In this document: positions 34,252-41,921 of the stretch, piece by piece
How positions within the stretch are numbered: position 1 is the stretch's first letter
How the letters are laid out: each line of letters begins with the position of its first letter
Assembly: GCF_004963255.1 (NCBI RefSeq)
Contig: NZ_SUGA01000027.1
Span: 24,573 to 88,572, forward strand
DNA length: 64,000 nt
Source: Mesorhizobium sp.
GTDB taxonomy: Bacteria > Pseudomonadota > Alphaproteobacteria > Rhizobiales > Rhizobiaceae
Direction of reading: 5' to 3'
Position numbers and translations under genes: made by a program
Notes under the pieces: model-generated
What the model saw: the letters and a program-made list of their open reading frames with translations, nothing else
The model's database searches: none
Told to the model about the DNA's origin: nothing

Positions 34252-34280
34252 TTGACACACATCGTTTGCCCGCTTACATG
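34252..34280 (+). promoter_or_regulatory. sigma-70-type promoter of the tRNA-Leu gene
   Basis: TTGACA (34252-34257), 17-base spacer, TACATG (34275-34280). The -10 box ends 11 bases before the tRNA, so transcription would begin just upstream of position 1 of the tRNA. It is the best housekeeping promoter match in the window. Confidence 0.75.
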
Positions 34281-34291
34281 AGCGCCCACCA

Positions 34292-34376
34292 GCCCAGATG
34301 GCGGAATTGGTAGACGCGCACGGTTCAGGTCCGTGTTCCGCAAGGAGTGGAGGTTCGAGTCCTCTTCTGGGCACCA
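34292..34376 (+). tRNA. tRNA-Leu (anticodon CAG)
   Basis: An 85-base gene with encoded CCA. The acceptor arm pairs GCCCAGA with TCTGGGC, the D-arm region has GGCGGAATTGGTAGACGC, the anticodon arm CACGG-TTCAGGT-CCGTG shows anticodon CAG, and a long variable arm (TTCCGCAAGGAG) marks a class II tRNA. The T-arm has GAGGTTCGAGTCCTC. CAG reads the common leucine codon CTG, heavily used in this GC-rich genome. A promoter and terminator flank it. Confidence 0.97.
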
Positions 34377-34411
34377 AATTCTCGTTTTGAGCCTCCGTGG
34401 TTCGAGAACGC

Positions 34412-34446
34412 AAAGAAGAAGCCCGGTTCGTCCGGGCTTTCTTTTT
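34412..34446 (+). terminator. intrinsic terminator after tRNA-Leu
   Basis: A stem AAGCCCGG / CCGGGCTT with loop TTCGT, preceded by AAAGAAG and followed by TCTTTTT. It lies 35 bases after the tRNA end. Confidence 0.85.
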
Positions 34447-34521
34447 GAGCCAACCTCCCCTTCCGGCCAGTCCCCCAACAAAGCGCTTCAAACCAGCCGC
34501 TCCGGACGTTACGGTCTCATC

Positions 34522-36192
34522 ATGGCCCCTTCCGTCAGCCCGACCATTGCCGCCCGCCGCGACCAGATGTTCCCGATCCTCTCGGATGCGGATATCGAGC
34601 GCATGCGGCGCTTCGGCGAGGCGCGCTCCTATGCCGCCGGAGATCATATCGTGACGGCCGGAACGGTTTCGCCAGGCGTGATCCTCATCCTGTCGGGCAA
34701 GGTCGACATCACACAGGCCGGCGGGCTCGGCCGGCCTGAGCCGATCGTCACGCATGGCGCCGGCAATTTCATCGGCGAGCTGGCGCAGCTGTCGAACCGG
34801 CCGTCGCTGGTCAATGCCGAGGCCGTCGAGCCGGTCGAGGCCATCGTCATCCCCTCGCAGCGGCTGCGCGACCTGATGGTGCAGGAGGCCAATCTCGGCG
34901 AGCGCGTCATGCGGGCGCTGATCCTGCGCCGCGTCGGCCTGCTTGAAAGCGGCGCCAGCGGGCCGGTCGTCATCGGTCCTCCGGGCAATGGCGACGTGCT
35001 GCGGCTGCAAGGGTTTCTGCGGCGCAGCGGGCTTCCCCATCGTGCGCTCGATTCCGACACCGACCCTTGCGCCAAAACGCTGATCGAACGCTTCCATGTC
35101 GATCCGCACCATCTGCCGATCGTGCTCTGCCCGAACGGCAAGCTGATGCACAATCCGGGCGAGAACGAGCTTGCCCGCTGCGTCGGCCTGCTGCGGCCGA
35201 TCGATGGCGACAAGGTCTATGACGTAGCGATCGTCGGCGCCGGGCCGGCGGGGCTGGCGGCGGCCGTCTATGCGGCTTCCGAAGGGCTGTCGACGATCGT
35301 TCTCGACTGCCGCGCCTTCGGCGGACAGGCCGGCGCCTCGGCCCGCATCGAGAACTATCTCGGCTTCCCGACCGGCATCACCGGCATGGCGCTGATGGCG
35401 CGCGCCTACAACCAGGCGCAGAAATTCGGCGTCGAGATGGTGATCCCCGACGAGGCGAAGCTGCTCGACGACGCCGGCGACGGCGCCCGCTACAGGCTTG
35501 CCATCGGCGATGGCGAGAGCGTGCGCTCACGCGCGGTGGTGATCGCCAGCGGCGCGCGCTACCGCCGCCTCGACATCGCCAATTTGGCGCAGTTCGAGGG
35601 GACGTCGGTGCATTACTGGGCCTCGCCGATCGAGGCCAGGCTTTGCCAGAGCCAGGAGGTGGCGCTGGTCGGCGCCGGCAATTCGGCCGGACAGGCGGCC
35701 GTCTATCTGGCGAGCCAGGTGCGCAAGGTGACGCTCCTGGCGCGCCGCGACAACCTCGACGCCACCATGTCTCGCTATCTGGTCGAGCGCATCAAGGCGC
35801 AGCCCAACATAGAGGTGCTGACGCAGACCGAAGTCGTGGCGCTGGAGGGCACCGAGGGCAATCTCGAGCGGCTGCGCTGGCGCAACCGGATCACCGGCGA
35901 GGAGAAGGAGCGCGCCATCCACCACCTCTTCCTGTTCATCGGCGCCGATCCGAACACCGACTGGCTGGCGAATTGCAATGTGGCGCTGGATGCGAAGGGT
36001 TTCGTGCGGACCGGACCGGACACGACGCCGGGGCACGGGCTGATGGAGACCAGCCGCAGCGGCGTCTTCGCCATTGGCGACGTGCGCTGCGGCTCGACCA
36101 AGCGCGTCGCGGCCGCCGTCGGCGAGGGCGCGCAGGTGGTCGCGGCCCTGCATGCCTATCTGGCGCGGAACGGCGCCGCCGCCAACGAATAA
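34522..36192 (+). CDS. cNMP-domain / thioredoxin-reductase-like FAD oxidoreductase fusion
   Basis: The 556-residue protein has three parts: a cyclic-nucleotide-binding domain at about 10-135 (AAGDHIVTAGTVSPGVILIL, GAGNFIGELAQLSNRPSLVN), a short thioredoxin-like linker at about 150-230, and a class II thioredoxin-reductase-like FAD/NAD(P) domain from about 235 (VAIVGAGPAGLAAAVYAASE, GGQAGASARIENYLGFPTG, VALVGAGNSAGQAAVYLAS, FAIGDVRCGSTKRVAAAVGE). The CxxC redox pair of true thioredoxin reductases is missing: that place reads HYWASPIEARLC. The UBP zinc-finger gene follows after 28 bases, a recurring pairing in bacteria. The natural electron acceptor is unknown. Start chosen at the ATG at 34522; the frame upstream overlaps the tRNA. 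Confidence 0.92.
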   Translation: MAPSVSPTIAARRDQMFPILSDADIERMRRFGEARSYAAGDHIVTAGTVSPGVILILSGKVDITQAGGLGRPEPIVTHGAGNFIGELAQLSNRPSLVNAEAVEPVEAIVIPSQRLRDLMVQEANLGERVMRALILRRVGLLESGASGPVVIGPPGNGDVLRLQGFLRRSGLPHRALDSDTDPCAKTLIERFHVDPHHLPIVLCPNGKLMHNPGENELARCVGLLRPIDGDKVYDVAIVGAGPAGLAAAVYAASEGLSTIVLDCRAFGGQAGASARIENYLGFPTGITGMALMARAYNQAQKFGVEMVIPDEAKLLDDAGDGARYRLAIGDGESVRSRAVVIASGARYRRLDIANLAQFEGTSVHYWASPIEARLCQSQEVALVGAGNSAGQAAVYLASQVRKVTLLARRDNLDATMSRYLVERIKAQPNIEVLTQTEVVALEGTEGNLERLRWRNRITGEEKERAIHHLFLFIGADPNTDWLANCNVALDAKGFVRTGPDTTPGHGLMETSRSGVFAIGDVRCGSTKRVAAAVGEGAQVVAALHAYLARNGAAANE

Positions 36193-36220
36193 ATCAGCCC
36201 GAACCGGCCAGGAGACCGTG

Positions 36221-36526
36221 ATGGACGAATGCAGGCACACCAGGGACATCAAGAAGGTCACGCCGAGCGCGTTGGGCTGCGAGGAATGCCTGAAGAGCGG
36301 ATCCTGGTGGGTGCATCTGAGGCTCTGCCGGACCTGCGGCCATGTCGGCTGCTGCGACGACTCGCCCAACCGCCACGCGACGAAGCATTTCCACGCCACG
36401 CAGCATCCGATTATCGAAGGCTACGACCCGCCGGAAGGCTGGGCCTGGTGCTTTGTCGACGAGGTTTTCGTCGACCTCGAGGGCGATACGACGCCGCAAA
36501 ACGGCCCGATCCCGAAGTTTGTCTGA
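36221..36526 (+). CDS. UBP-type zinc-finger protein
   Basis: The 101-residue protein starts MDECRHTRDIKKVTPSALGC and contains CEECLKSGSWWVHLRLCRTC, GHVGCCDDSPNRHATKHFH and HPIIEGYDPPEGWAWCFVDE: the Cys and His ligands of a ZnF-UBP domain. In eukaryotes this domain binds free ubiquitin ends; in bacteria its ligand is unknown. It regularly follows cNMP/thioredoxin-reductase-like oxidoreductases, so the two probably work together. GGAGA precedes the ATG. Confidence 0.93.
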   Translation: MDECRHTRDIKKVTPSALGCEECLKSGSWWVHLRLCRTCGHVGCCDDSPNRHATKHFHATQHPIIEGYDPPEGWAWCFVDEVFVDLEGDTTPQNGPIPKFV

Positions 36527-36528
36527 GG

Positions 36529-37002
36529 TTACGCCTGCTCCAACGGCCTCCTGTTCACCAATACGGTGCGTACACGTCCAAAGGCAATCCAGTAGACGAG
36601 CCCAGCCACCGCCCCGACCGCGACGGTCGACCAATCAATATGGTTGCCGCCGAAAGGGATCAGCATGTCCACCTCAGCGGCCGCTGCAACGGCCGCGCCC
36701 GCGCCGGCCAATGCGTGCGGGACCGGCCCGGTCAATCCGATAAAGCGTAAGGCGAGGATCAGGGGAACTGCCGGGATGGCCGCAAACATTCCGATCAGGA
36801 AGGAAAGGCATGGCGCGGCAAAAACGTACACAACAAGCGTAAAGAGCCAGGCAAGAACATTGGCATCGAGCCCTTTCACTTGAGACGACGTCAATATCGG
36901 GTGAACCGTAAGCAGAAAACCGGCGGCAAGGCTCGCCAGCAAATAGGCGACCAGAAAGGAATGGGCGGAAAGTCGCTGATCGTCGGACCAAACGCGTTTC
37001 AA
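36529..37002 (-). CDS. hypothetical membrane protein, four predicted segments
   Basis: A 157-residue protein with membrane segments at about 15-35, 48-70, 72-90 and 100-145 (FLVAYLLASLAAGFLLTV, LAWLFTLVVYVFAAPCLSFL, PHALAGAGAAVAAAAEVDML). No known family is recognised. It is convergent with the UBP zinc-finger gene, two bases away. Base composition is a little richer in A and T than its neighbours, consistent with an accessory gene. Function unknown. Confidence 0.7.
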   Translation of the reverse strand: MKRVWSDDQRLSAHSFLVAYLLASLAAGFLLTVHPILTSSQVKGLDANVLAWLFTLVVYVFAAPCLSFLIGMFAAIPAVPLILALRFIGLTGPVPHALAGAGAAVAAAAEVDMLIPFGGNHIDWSTVAVGAVAGLVYWIAFGRVRTVLVNRRPLEQA

Positions 37003-37171
37003 AGCTTTGCCTTCCGAGCCTGCCTGATCCTCGTATCATATCATGTAAGCGCGAAGGGCGGTGCCCGCCAAGTCGGCTCGCTAGTCATGCTTAAACAAAC
37101 GGTCCAACGGATGCGCGCCAGACGATCCGCGACGCTGGCACGTTACTCAACGTCTGCCGACAGGAATCAGC

Positions 37172-37348
37172 TTAGCGGACCGAACCCGTCACGGTCGGAT
37201 CGACGGCATCAGGCACGGATTTGCGCTCGTTGCCGGCGAAGATGCCGATGAGGAGCAGGCTGAGCACGACCGGCACAAACAGGATGGCGACGCGGGCCTG
37301 CACGTAGAATATGGCGCGCCATTCATTTCGCTTTTCGTCGTTCATCAT
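37172..37348 (-). CDS. small single-span membrane protein
   Basis: The 58-residue product starts MMNDEKRNEWRAIFYVQARV and has one membrane helix (ILFVPVVLSLLLIGIFAG) followed by a short polar tail ending TGSVR. The start is the first of two consecutive ATGs; GGAGG lies about 15 bases upstream. No family is recognised, but single-span proteins of this type are common in Rhizobiales. Confidence 0.6.
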   Translation of the reverse strand: MMNDEKRNEWRAIFYVQARVAILFVPVVLSLLLIGIFAGNERKSVPDAVDPTVTGSVR

Positions 37349-37469
37349 GCTCGCTCTGTCTGCGCCTCCCCAGGGCGGGACATAGAGACGAAGCGTTAAA
37401 CATCTCCTTCCGATTCGGTTAACGGGCGGAGGAAAGCAAATGTCGTCCCTCGCTACCTGAGGCCAATCG

Positions 37470-37695
37470 CCCATGGCAGCGCTGGCCCCCGCTCCGTCTC
37501 GGCGCTGCGCGCCGATCCACCGTGCCGGGGCGAGCCACGGGTCTCGCCCGTCCTTCGGACCCCCACTTTGTGGGGGCGAGGAAACGCTAATCGCCGAGCG
37601 CGCCGACCTCCGCAGGCTTGGGTTCCTCGCCCCGCCAGAGGCGGGGAGAGGTGGCTCGGCAAAGCCGAGACGGAGAGGGGAGCGCCCTGTGCGAC
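37470..37695. repeat. long structured repeat region (family C)
   Basis: It contains GTCTCGGCGCTGCGCGCCGA, CCCCCACTTTGTGGGGGCGA and GCTCGGCAAAGCCGAGACGG as local inverted repeats, with TCCTCGCCCCGCC and GGCGGGGAGAGG at its core. No gene is seen between 37349 and 37731; this unit fills most of that gap. Its left end (CTCGGCGCTGCGCGCCGATCC) recurs at 63915-63940. Confidence 0.65.
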
Positions 37696-37731
37696 TACCC
37701 GCCGGATGCGCTTCCTATCCCTGCAAGCCAA

Positions 37732-38535
37732 TCAAACAGCCGGCAGCGCGAACAGCCTGCCACCCGCCGGCACCACGTCGTCGATTCCGGCGAGGCGCAG
37801 GCAGTGCCAGGCCATGGCGTGGTTGGAGGAGGTGACGGGGATGCCGATGCGGCGCTCCAGATCGGCGACCGCCTCGGCGACGCGCAGGCTGGTGCAGGAG
37901 ATGAAGATCGCGTCGACGCCGGGCACCTCAGCCATGCGTTCGGCCGCCGCCTCGATGGAAGCCAGCGAGATGCGGGCGGCCTCGCGGTCGTCGCGGCGGT
38001 CGAAGGTGGCGACGGCGGCGATGTCGAGCCCGCGGCCGGTGAAATAGCGCACCAGGCCCTGGTTGATCTCGGGCGCATAAGGCGTCAGCAGCCCGATGCC
38101 TTTCGCGCCGAGCGCCTTGAAGGCGGCCAGCGCGCCGGTGACCGGTGTGGTGCAGGCGACGCCCGGCCGCGCCTTCCTGATCTCGGCGAAGACGGCTTCC
38201 TCGCCAAGCGTCATGGTGGCCGAAGTGCAGCCGAAACCGACGACGTCGAGCGGAATGCTGGGCAGGATGAGATCAACGGTCGGCGCGATACGCGGGCCGA
38301 TGGCGCGCAAAGTGTCCGGCGTGATGTCGTTGTCGTTGAAGAGGCGCGCTTCGTAGAAGGCGACGCCCGGAATTCGCACCAGCGCGCGGAACTCGTGCTC
38401 CAGCGTCTGGTCGGTGGCGAGGATCGCGAGGCCGATCGCCGCGCGCGAGGCGAGGCCGCCATCGATCTGCGATGGTAGTACGCCCAGATCGACCGGTCCT
38501 GACGACTGAGGGCGGGTAGCGGCGCTGACGGACAT
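37732..38535 (-). CDS. Asp/Glu racemase / maleate isomerase family protein
   Basis: The 267-residue protein belongs to the aspartate/glutamate racemase superfamily, close to maleate cis-trans isomerases and EutA-like proteins. Two catalytic cysteines are visible: VVGFGCTSATMTLGEEAV and AIFISCTSLRVAEAVADLE. LLTPYAPEINQGLVRYF and GIPVTSSNHAMAWHCLRLAG are also typical. It is the last gene of an operon with dadA, 42 bases downstream, so a role in D-amino acid or amino-dicarboxylate use is likely; the exact substrate is not determined. Confidence 0.88.
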   Translation of the reverse strand: MSVSAATRPQSSGPVDLGVLPSQIDGGLASRAAIGLAILATDQTLEHEFRALVRIPGVAFYEARLFNDNDITPDTLRAIGPRIAPTVDLILPSIPLDVVGFGCTSATMTLGEEAVFAEIRKARPGVACTTPVTGALAAFKALGAKGIGLLTPYAPEINQGLVRYFTGRGLDIAAVATFDRRDDREAARISLASIEAAAERMAEVPGVDAIFISCTSLRVAEAVADLERRIGIPVTSSNHAMAWHCLRLAGIDDVVPAGGRLFALPAV

Positions 38536-38577
38536 GGCGTTCCCTTTCTTGTTGTCGATCCCGTGCGGGCCGAACGT

Positions 38578-39819
38578 TCAGTTCAAAAGGCCTTCCATGG
38601 AAACAGAAGGCTTGCGGCCGGCGATCAGGTCGGCGGTGATGCGGGCCGAGCCATGTGACATGGTCCAGCCGATATGGCCGTGCCCGGTGTTGAGGTAGAG
38701 GTTGCCCAGGCGCCGCTGGCCGAATTCGGGCAGGTTGTTAGGCGTCATTGGCCTGAGCCCCGCCCACATCTCGGCGCGGTCGTAATCGGCGCCTTCGGGA
38801 TAAAGCTCCTCGGTCACGCCCTTCATGAAGGCGAAATCGGCCGGCTTGTGGCTGGTGTCGTAGCCGGCAAATTCGGCGGTGGCGGTGACGCGCAGCCGGT
38901 CGCCGAAGCGCGAGACGGCGACCAGATTGTGCTCGTCGATCGCGGCGATGGTCGGCGGCGCCGGGCGGTTGCCGACCGGGATGGTCAGCGAGTAGCCCTT
39001 GACCGGGTAGATCGGCAGGCTGAGCCCCACAGTCTTGGCGATCAGCGGGCTGTAGGAGCCGAGCGCCAGCACATAGGCGTCGCCCTTGACCGCGCCCTTG
39101 TCGGTCATCACCTCCGCGACGCCGTCGCCAGATGTCTCGATGCCGGTGATGGTGGTGCCGGTGCGGATCTCGCCGCCGCGCTCGACCACCTTGGCGGCCA
39201 GCGCGCGGGTGAACTTCGCCGGGTCGCCGGTCTCGTCGGTCGGGCAATGGATGCCGCCGGCGATTTTATCCTTGGCCGACGCCAGCGACGGATCGAGCGC
39301 GACGATGGCGTCGCGGTCGAGCACCTTGATCAGCTGGCCGTCAGATTCCAGCAGCTTCATATGCTCGACGCCTTTGTCGAGCGCCTGCTGGCTGCGATAG
39401 AAGTAAAGGATGCCGCGATCGTTGCGGTCGTAGTCGATGGCCTCGTCGGCGACGACCTCTTGCAGCACGGATTGCGAGTAGACGGCGAGGCGATGCTTGA
39501 GCAGCGTGTTGCGCCTCGCCTTCTCGGCCGTGCATTCCATCAGGAACAGCCACGACCAGCTGTAGAGCCTCGGATCGGCCGACAGCTTGAAGCGCAGCGC
39601 CTGATCCTTCAGCACCAGTGATTTCAACAGGATCATCGGCGCCCTGGGCGAAGACCAGACGAAGGAATGTCCTGGCGCGATCATGCCGGCATTGCCCCAG
39701 CTGGTCTCGGCCGCGACCTGTTGCTGGCGCTCGAGGATGACAACCTCGTGCCCGTCCTTCTGCAGCTGGTAAGCGGTGGTGACGCCGACCACGCCGCCAC
39801 CCAAGACGATCACGCGCAT
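38578..39819 (-). CDS. dadA: D-amino acid dehydrogenase (DadA-type)
   Basis: DadA oxidises D-amino acids to keto acids and passes electrons to the respiratory chain. The 413-residue protein starts MRVIVLGGGVVGVTTAYQL (FAD-binding GxGxxG), has HEVVILERQQQVAAETSWGN and the C-terminal GLRPMTPNNLPEFG and YLNTGHGHIGWTMSHGSA, all DadA hallmarks. The start at 39819 has GGAGG four bases upstream. A GntR-type operator-like dyad lies just ahead. Operon: dadA then racemase-type gene. Confidence 0.93.
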   Translation of the reverse strand: MRVIVLGGGVVGVTTAYQLQKDGHEVVILERQQQVAAETSWGNAGMIAPGHSFVWSSPRAPMILLKSLVLKDQALRFKLSADPRLYSWSWLFLMECTAEKARRNTLLKHRLAVYSQSVLQEVVADEAIDYDRNDRGILYFYRSQQALDKGVEHMKLLESDGQLIKVLDRDAIVALDPSLASAKDKIAGGIHCPTDETGDPAKFTRALAAKVVERGGEIRTGTTITGIETSGDGVAEVMTDKGAVKGDAYVLALGSYSPLIAKTVGLSLPIYPVKGYSLTIPVGNRPAPPTIAAIDEHNLVAVSRFGDRLRVTATAEFAGYDTSHKPADFAFMKGVTEELYPEGADYDRAEMWAGLRPMTPNNLPEFGQRRLGNLYLNTGHGHIGWTMSHGSARITADLIAGRKPSVSMEGLLN

Positions 39820-39837
39820 CACGCCTCCGGAGATCGC

Positions 39838-39851
39838 AAGTGAGTACACTT
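39838..39851 (-). promoter_or_regulatory. candidate GntR operator upstream of dadA
   Basis: AAGTG-TACT-CACTT on the minus strand, a perfect dyad ending 18 bases before the dadA start. A 12-of-14 match, AAGTGCACTCAGTT, lies upstream of the GntR gene itself at 40734-40747. Shared presence at both genes points to the neighbouring regulator. Confidence 0.55.
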
Positions 39852-39947
39852 TAGAATCTATCGCGAGATCCGCAAGGGGCAGGCTGCGAAATGGCCGTCT
39901 TTTGAGATGCCGTCGGGATGGACGCCAAGGTTTTCCGCGAAAGCTCT

Positions 39948-40670
39948 TTACGCGGCGGTTTCCGGAAAAAGCCGCGCCAAGCCGCGCGCGGCCACTTCGA
40001 TGGCGTGCTCAGAGCTCAGCGTGATGTGCTTTTCGAGCAGGCTCGCTCCGCCCGCGGCGTCGCGGCGGCGCAGGGCGCGAATGATCGCCTCATGCTCCCG
40101 ATAGGTGCGTTCGCGACGCGATGAAGACTCCAGGTCGATGCACCTGAAGAAACGGATACGCGAGCAGAGACCTTCGAGCGCGCTTATCATCTGCGCATTC
40201 TTCGACAATCGCGTCAGGCCCATGTGGAAGCTCTCGTCGGCGACGGCGATCTTCGCCCATGAGCCCTCGTCTTCCAGGTTGCTGTGTCTTGTCCAGATCC
40301 CGGCCGCCGTCTCGATCTCCGCAGCGGTCGCCCGCTCGCAGGCAAGCACGAAGGCGGCACGCTCGATCGCCGCGCGAAGCTCGTAGAGATCGCGCACCGC
40401 TTCCGGCGTCAGCTCGCGGGCGAAAAAGCCCTTGTTCGGCACGGAGGTGACAAACCCATCGCGCTCCAGCCGATTGAGCGCGGCGCGCACCGGCGTGCGG
40501 CTGACCGCCAGCTCGGCGGCGAGCTCGACCTCGTTGATCCGCTCGCCCGGCCGGAAACGATAGTCGATCGCGAAGTCCTTGATCCGGGCATAGACACGCT
40601 CGACGCTGTCGGCCGCGCGGACGGCGCGCGTAGTCGCCGATTTTTCGCCAACGCTGCGTCCTCGTGTCAT
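39948..40670 (-). CDS. GntR-family (FCD domain) transcriptional regulator
   Basis: The 240-residue protein has an N-terminal winged helix (RVYARIKDFAIDYRFRPGER, VSRTPVRAALNRLERDGFV) and a C-terminal all-helical FCD ligand domain (LYELRAAIERAAFVLACERA, FHMGLTRLSKNAQMI, HEAIIRALRRRDAAGGASL). The start at 40670 has GGATAGGA before it; a TTG 27 bases upstream is less likely. It precedes dadA and the racemase-type gene on the same strand and probably controls them. Ligand probably an amino or carboxylic acid. Confidence 0.92.
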   Translation of the reverse strand: MTRGRSVGEKSATTRAVRAADSVERVYARIKDFAIDYRFRPGERINEVELAAELAVSRTPVRAALNRLERDGFVTSVPNKGFFARELTPEAVRDLYELRAAIERAAFVLACERATAAEIETAAGIWTRHSNLEDEGSWAKIAVADESFHMGLTRLSKNAQMISALEGLCSRIRFFRCIDLESSSRRERTYREHEAIIRALRRRDAAGGASLLEKHITLSSEHAIEVAARGLARLFPETAA

Positions 40671-40733
40671 CAGTCCTATCCCGGCGCCACCGGACAATCG
40701 GCGGGCGCTTCCATGATACGTCCTGAAATCGCG

Positions 40734-40747
40734 AAGTGCACTCAGTT
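40734..40747. promoter_or_regulatory. candidate GntR operator upstream of the regulator gene
   Basis: AAGTGCACTCAGTT, 64 bases before the regulator's start codon and just beyond the stop of the cystathionine lyase/synthase gene. It matches the dadA-proximal site at 12 of 14 positions, consistent with autoregulation. Confidence 0.45.
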
Positions 40748-40751
40748 GCGC

Positions 40752-41921
40752 TCAGTGCCCCAGCGCCTGCTCCAGATCGGCGACCAGATCATCGCCGTCC
40801 TCGATGCCGCAGGACAGCCGCACCAGCGAATCGGTGATGCCGATGGCGCCGCGTTTCTCCGCCGGGATCGAGCCGTGCGTCATCAGCGCCGGATGCTCGA
40901 TCAGGCTTTCGACGCCGCCGAGGCTTTCGGCCAGCGTGAAAAGCTGGGTGCGTTCGAGGAAGCGTTTCGTTCCCGCCAGGTCGCGGTCGAGGTCGACCGA
41001 GATCATGCCGCCGAAGGCGTGCATCTGCTGGACGGCGATGGAATGCTGCGGGTGGCTGGCGAGGCCGGGATAGATGACGCGGCGGACATCTTTTCGCGTT
41101 TCCAGCCATTGCGCTATTTTCAGGCCATTGGCCGAGTGGCGCTCCATCCTCAGCGCCAGGGTTTTTATGCCGCGCAGCGCCAGAAAACTGTCGAAGGGGC
41201 CGGAGATGGCACCGATGGCGTTCTGCAGGAATTTCAGCTGGTCGGCGAGATCCTTGTTGTCGCCGACGATCGCCACGCCGCCGACCATGTCGGAATGGCC
41301 GTTCAAATATTTCGTCGTCGAGTGCACCACGATGTCGATGCCGAGCTCCAGCGGGCGCTGGATATAGGGGCTGCAAAAAGTATTGTCGGCAACGGTAAGC
41401 AGACCCTTACGCTTGGCAAGCGCCGCGAGAGCTTCGAGATCAACGATGCGCAGCAGCGGATTGGTTGGCGTCTCGACCCAAAGCAGCTTCGTGTCCGGCC
41501 GGATCGCGGCTTCGACCGCGGCAAAGTCGGTGAAGTCGGCGAAGCTGACCTGCAGCCCGGCCGAGCGCTTGCGAACCCGCTCCATCAGCCGGAACGAGCC
41601 GCCATAGATGTCGTCGGTGGCGACGATATGGGCGCCGGCATCGAGCAACTCGAGCACCGTGCCGATCGCCGCAAGGCCGGAGGCGAAGGCGAAAGCCCTG
41701 GTGCCGCTTTCAAGATCGGCGACCGCGCGTTCGAAGGCAAAGCGCGTCGGGTTCTGGCTGCGGGCATATTCAAAGCCCTTGTGCACGCCGGGCGACTGCT
41801 GGCCATAGGTGGAGGTGGCGTAGATCGGCACCATCACCGCGCCGGTCAGCGGGTCGTGGCTCTGGCCGCCATGGATGGTGCGGGTGGAAAAGGCCAGGCG
41901 GTTCTTGCCGTTCGAAGTCAT
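40752..41921 (-). CDS. cystathionine gamma-lyase/gamma-synthase family PLP enzyme
   Basis: The 389-residue protein belongs to the Cys/Met-metabolism PLP family: TRTIHGGQSHDPLTGAVMVP, FASGLAAIGTVLELLDAG, LLWVETPTNPLLRIVDLEAL, the PLP lysine in VHSTTKYLNGHSDMVGGV, and LAESLGGVESLIEHPALMTH near the end. It follows the cystathionine beta-synthase gene with a 4-base overlap, so it is best read as cystathionine gamma-lyase, completing reverse transsulfuration from homocysteine to cysteine. Gamma-synthase activity cannot be excluded. Confidence 0.92.
   Translation of the reverse strand: MTSNGKNRLAFSTRTIHGGQSHDPLTGAVMVPIYATSTYGQQSPGVHKGFEYARSQNPTRFAFERAVADLESGTRAFAFASGLAAIGTVLELLDAGAHIVATDDIYGGSFRLMERVRKRSAGLQVSFADFTDFAAVEAAIRPDTKLLWVETPTNPLLRIVDLEALAALAKRKGLLTVADNTFCSPYIQRPLELGIDIVVHSTTKYLNGHSDMVGGVAIVGDNKDLADQLKFLQNAIGAISGPFDSFLALRGIKTLALRMERHSANGLKIAQWLETRKDVRRVIYPGLASHPQHSIAVQQMHAFGGMISVDLDRDLAGTKRFLERTQLFTLAESLGGVESLIEHPALMTHGSIPAEKRGAIGITDSLVRLSCGIEDGDDLVADLEQALGH

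Noticed and set aside
34333..34521. Upstream extension of the cNMP/reductase-like fusion
   Set aside because: The frame runs through tRNA-Leu and its terminator; the ATG at 34522 is the first sensible start.
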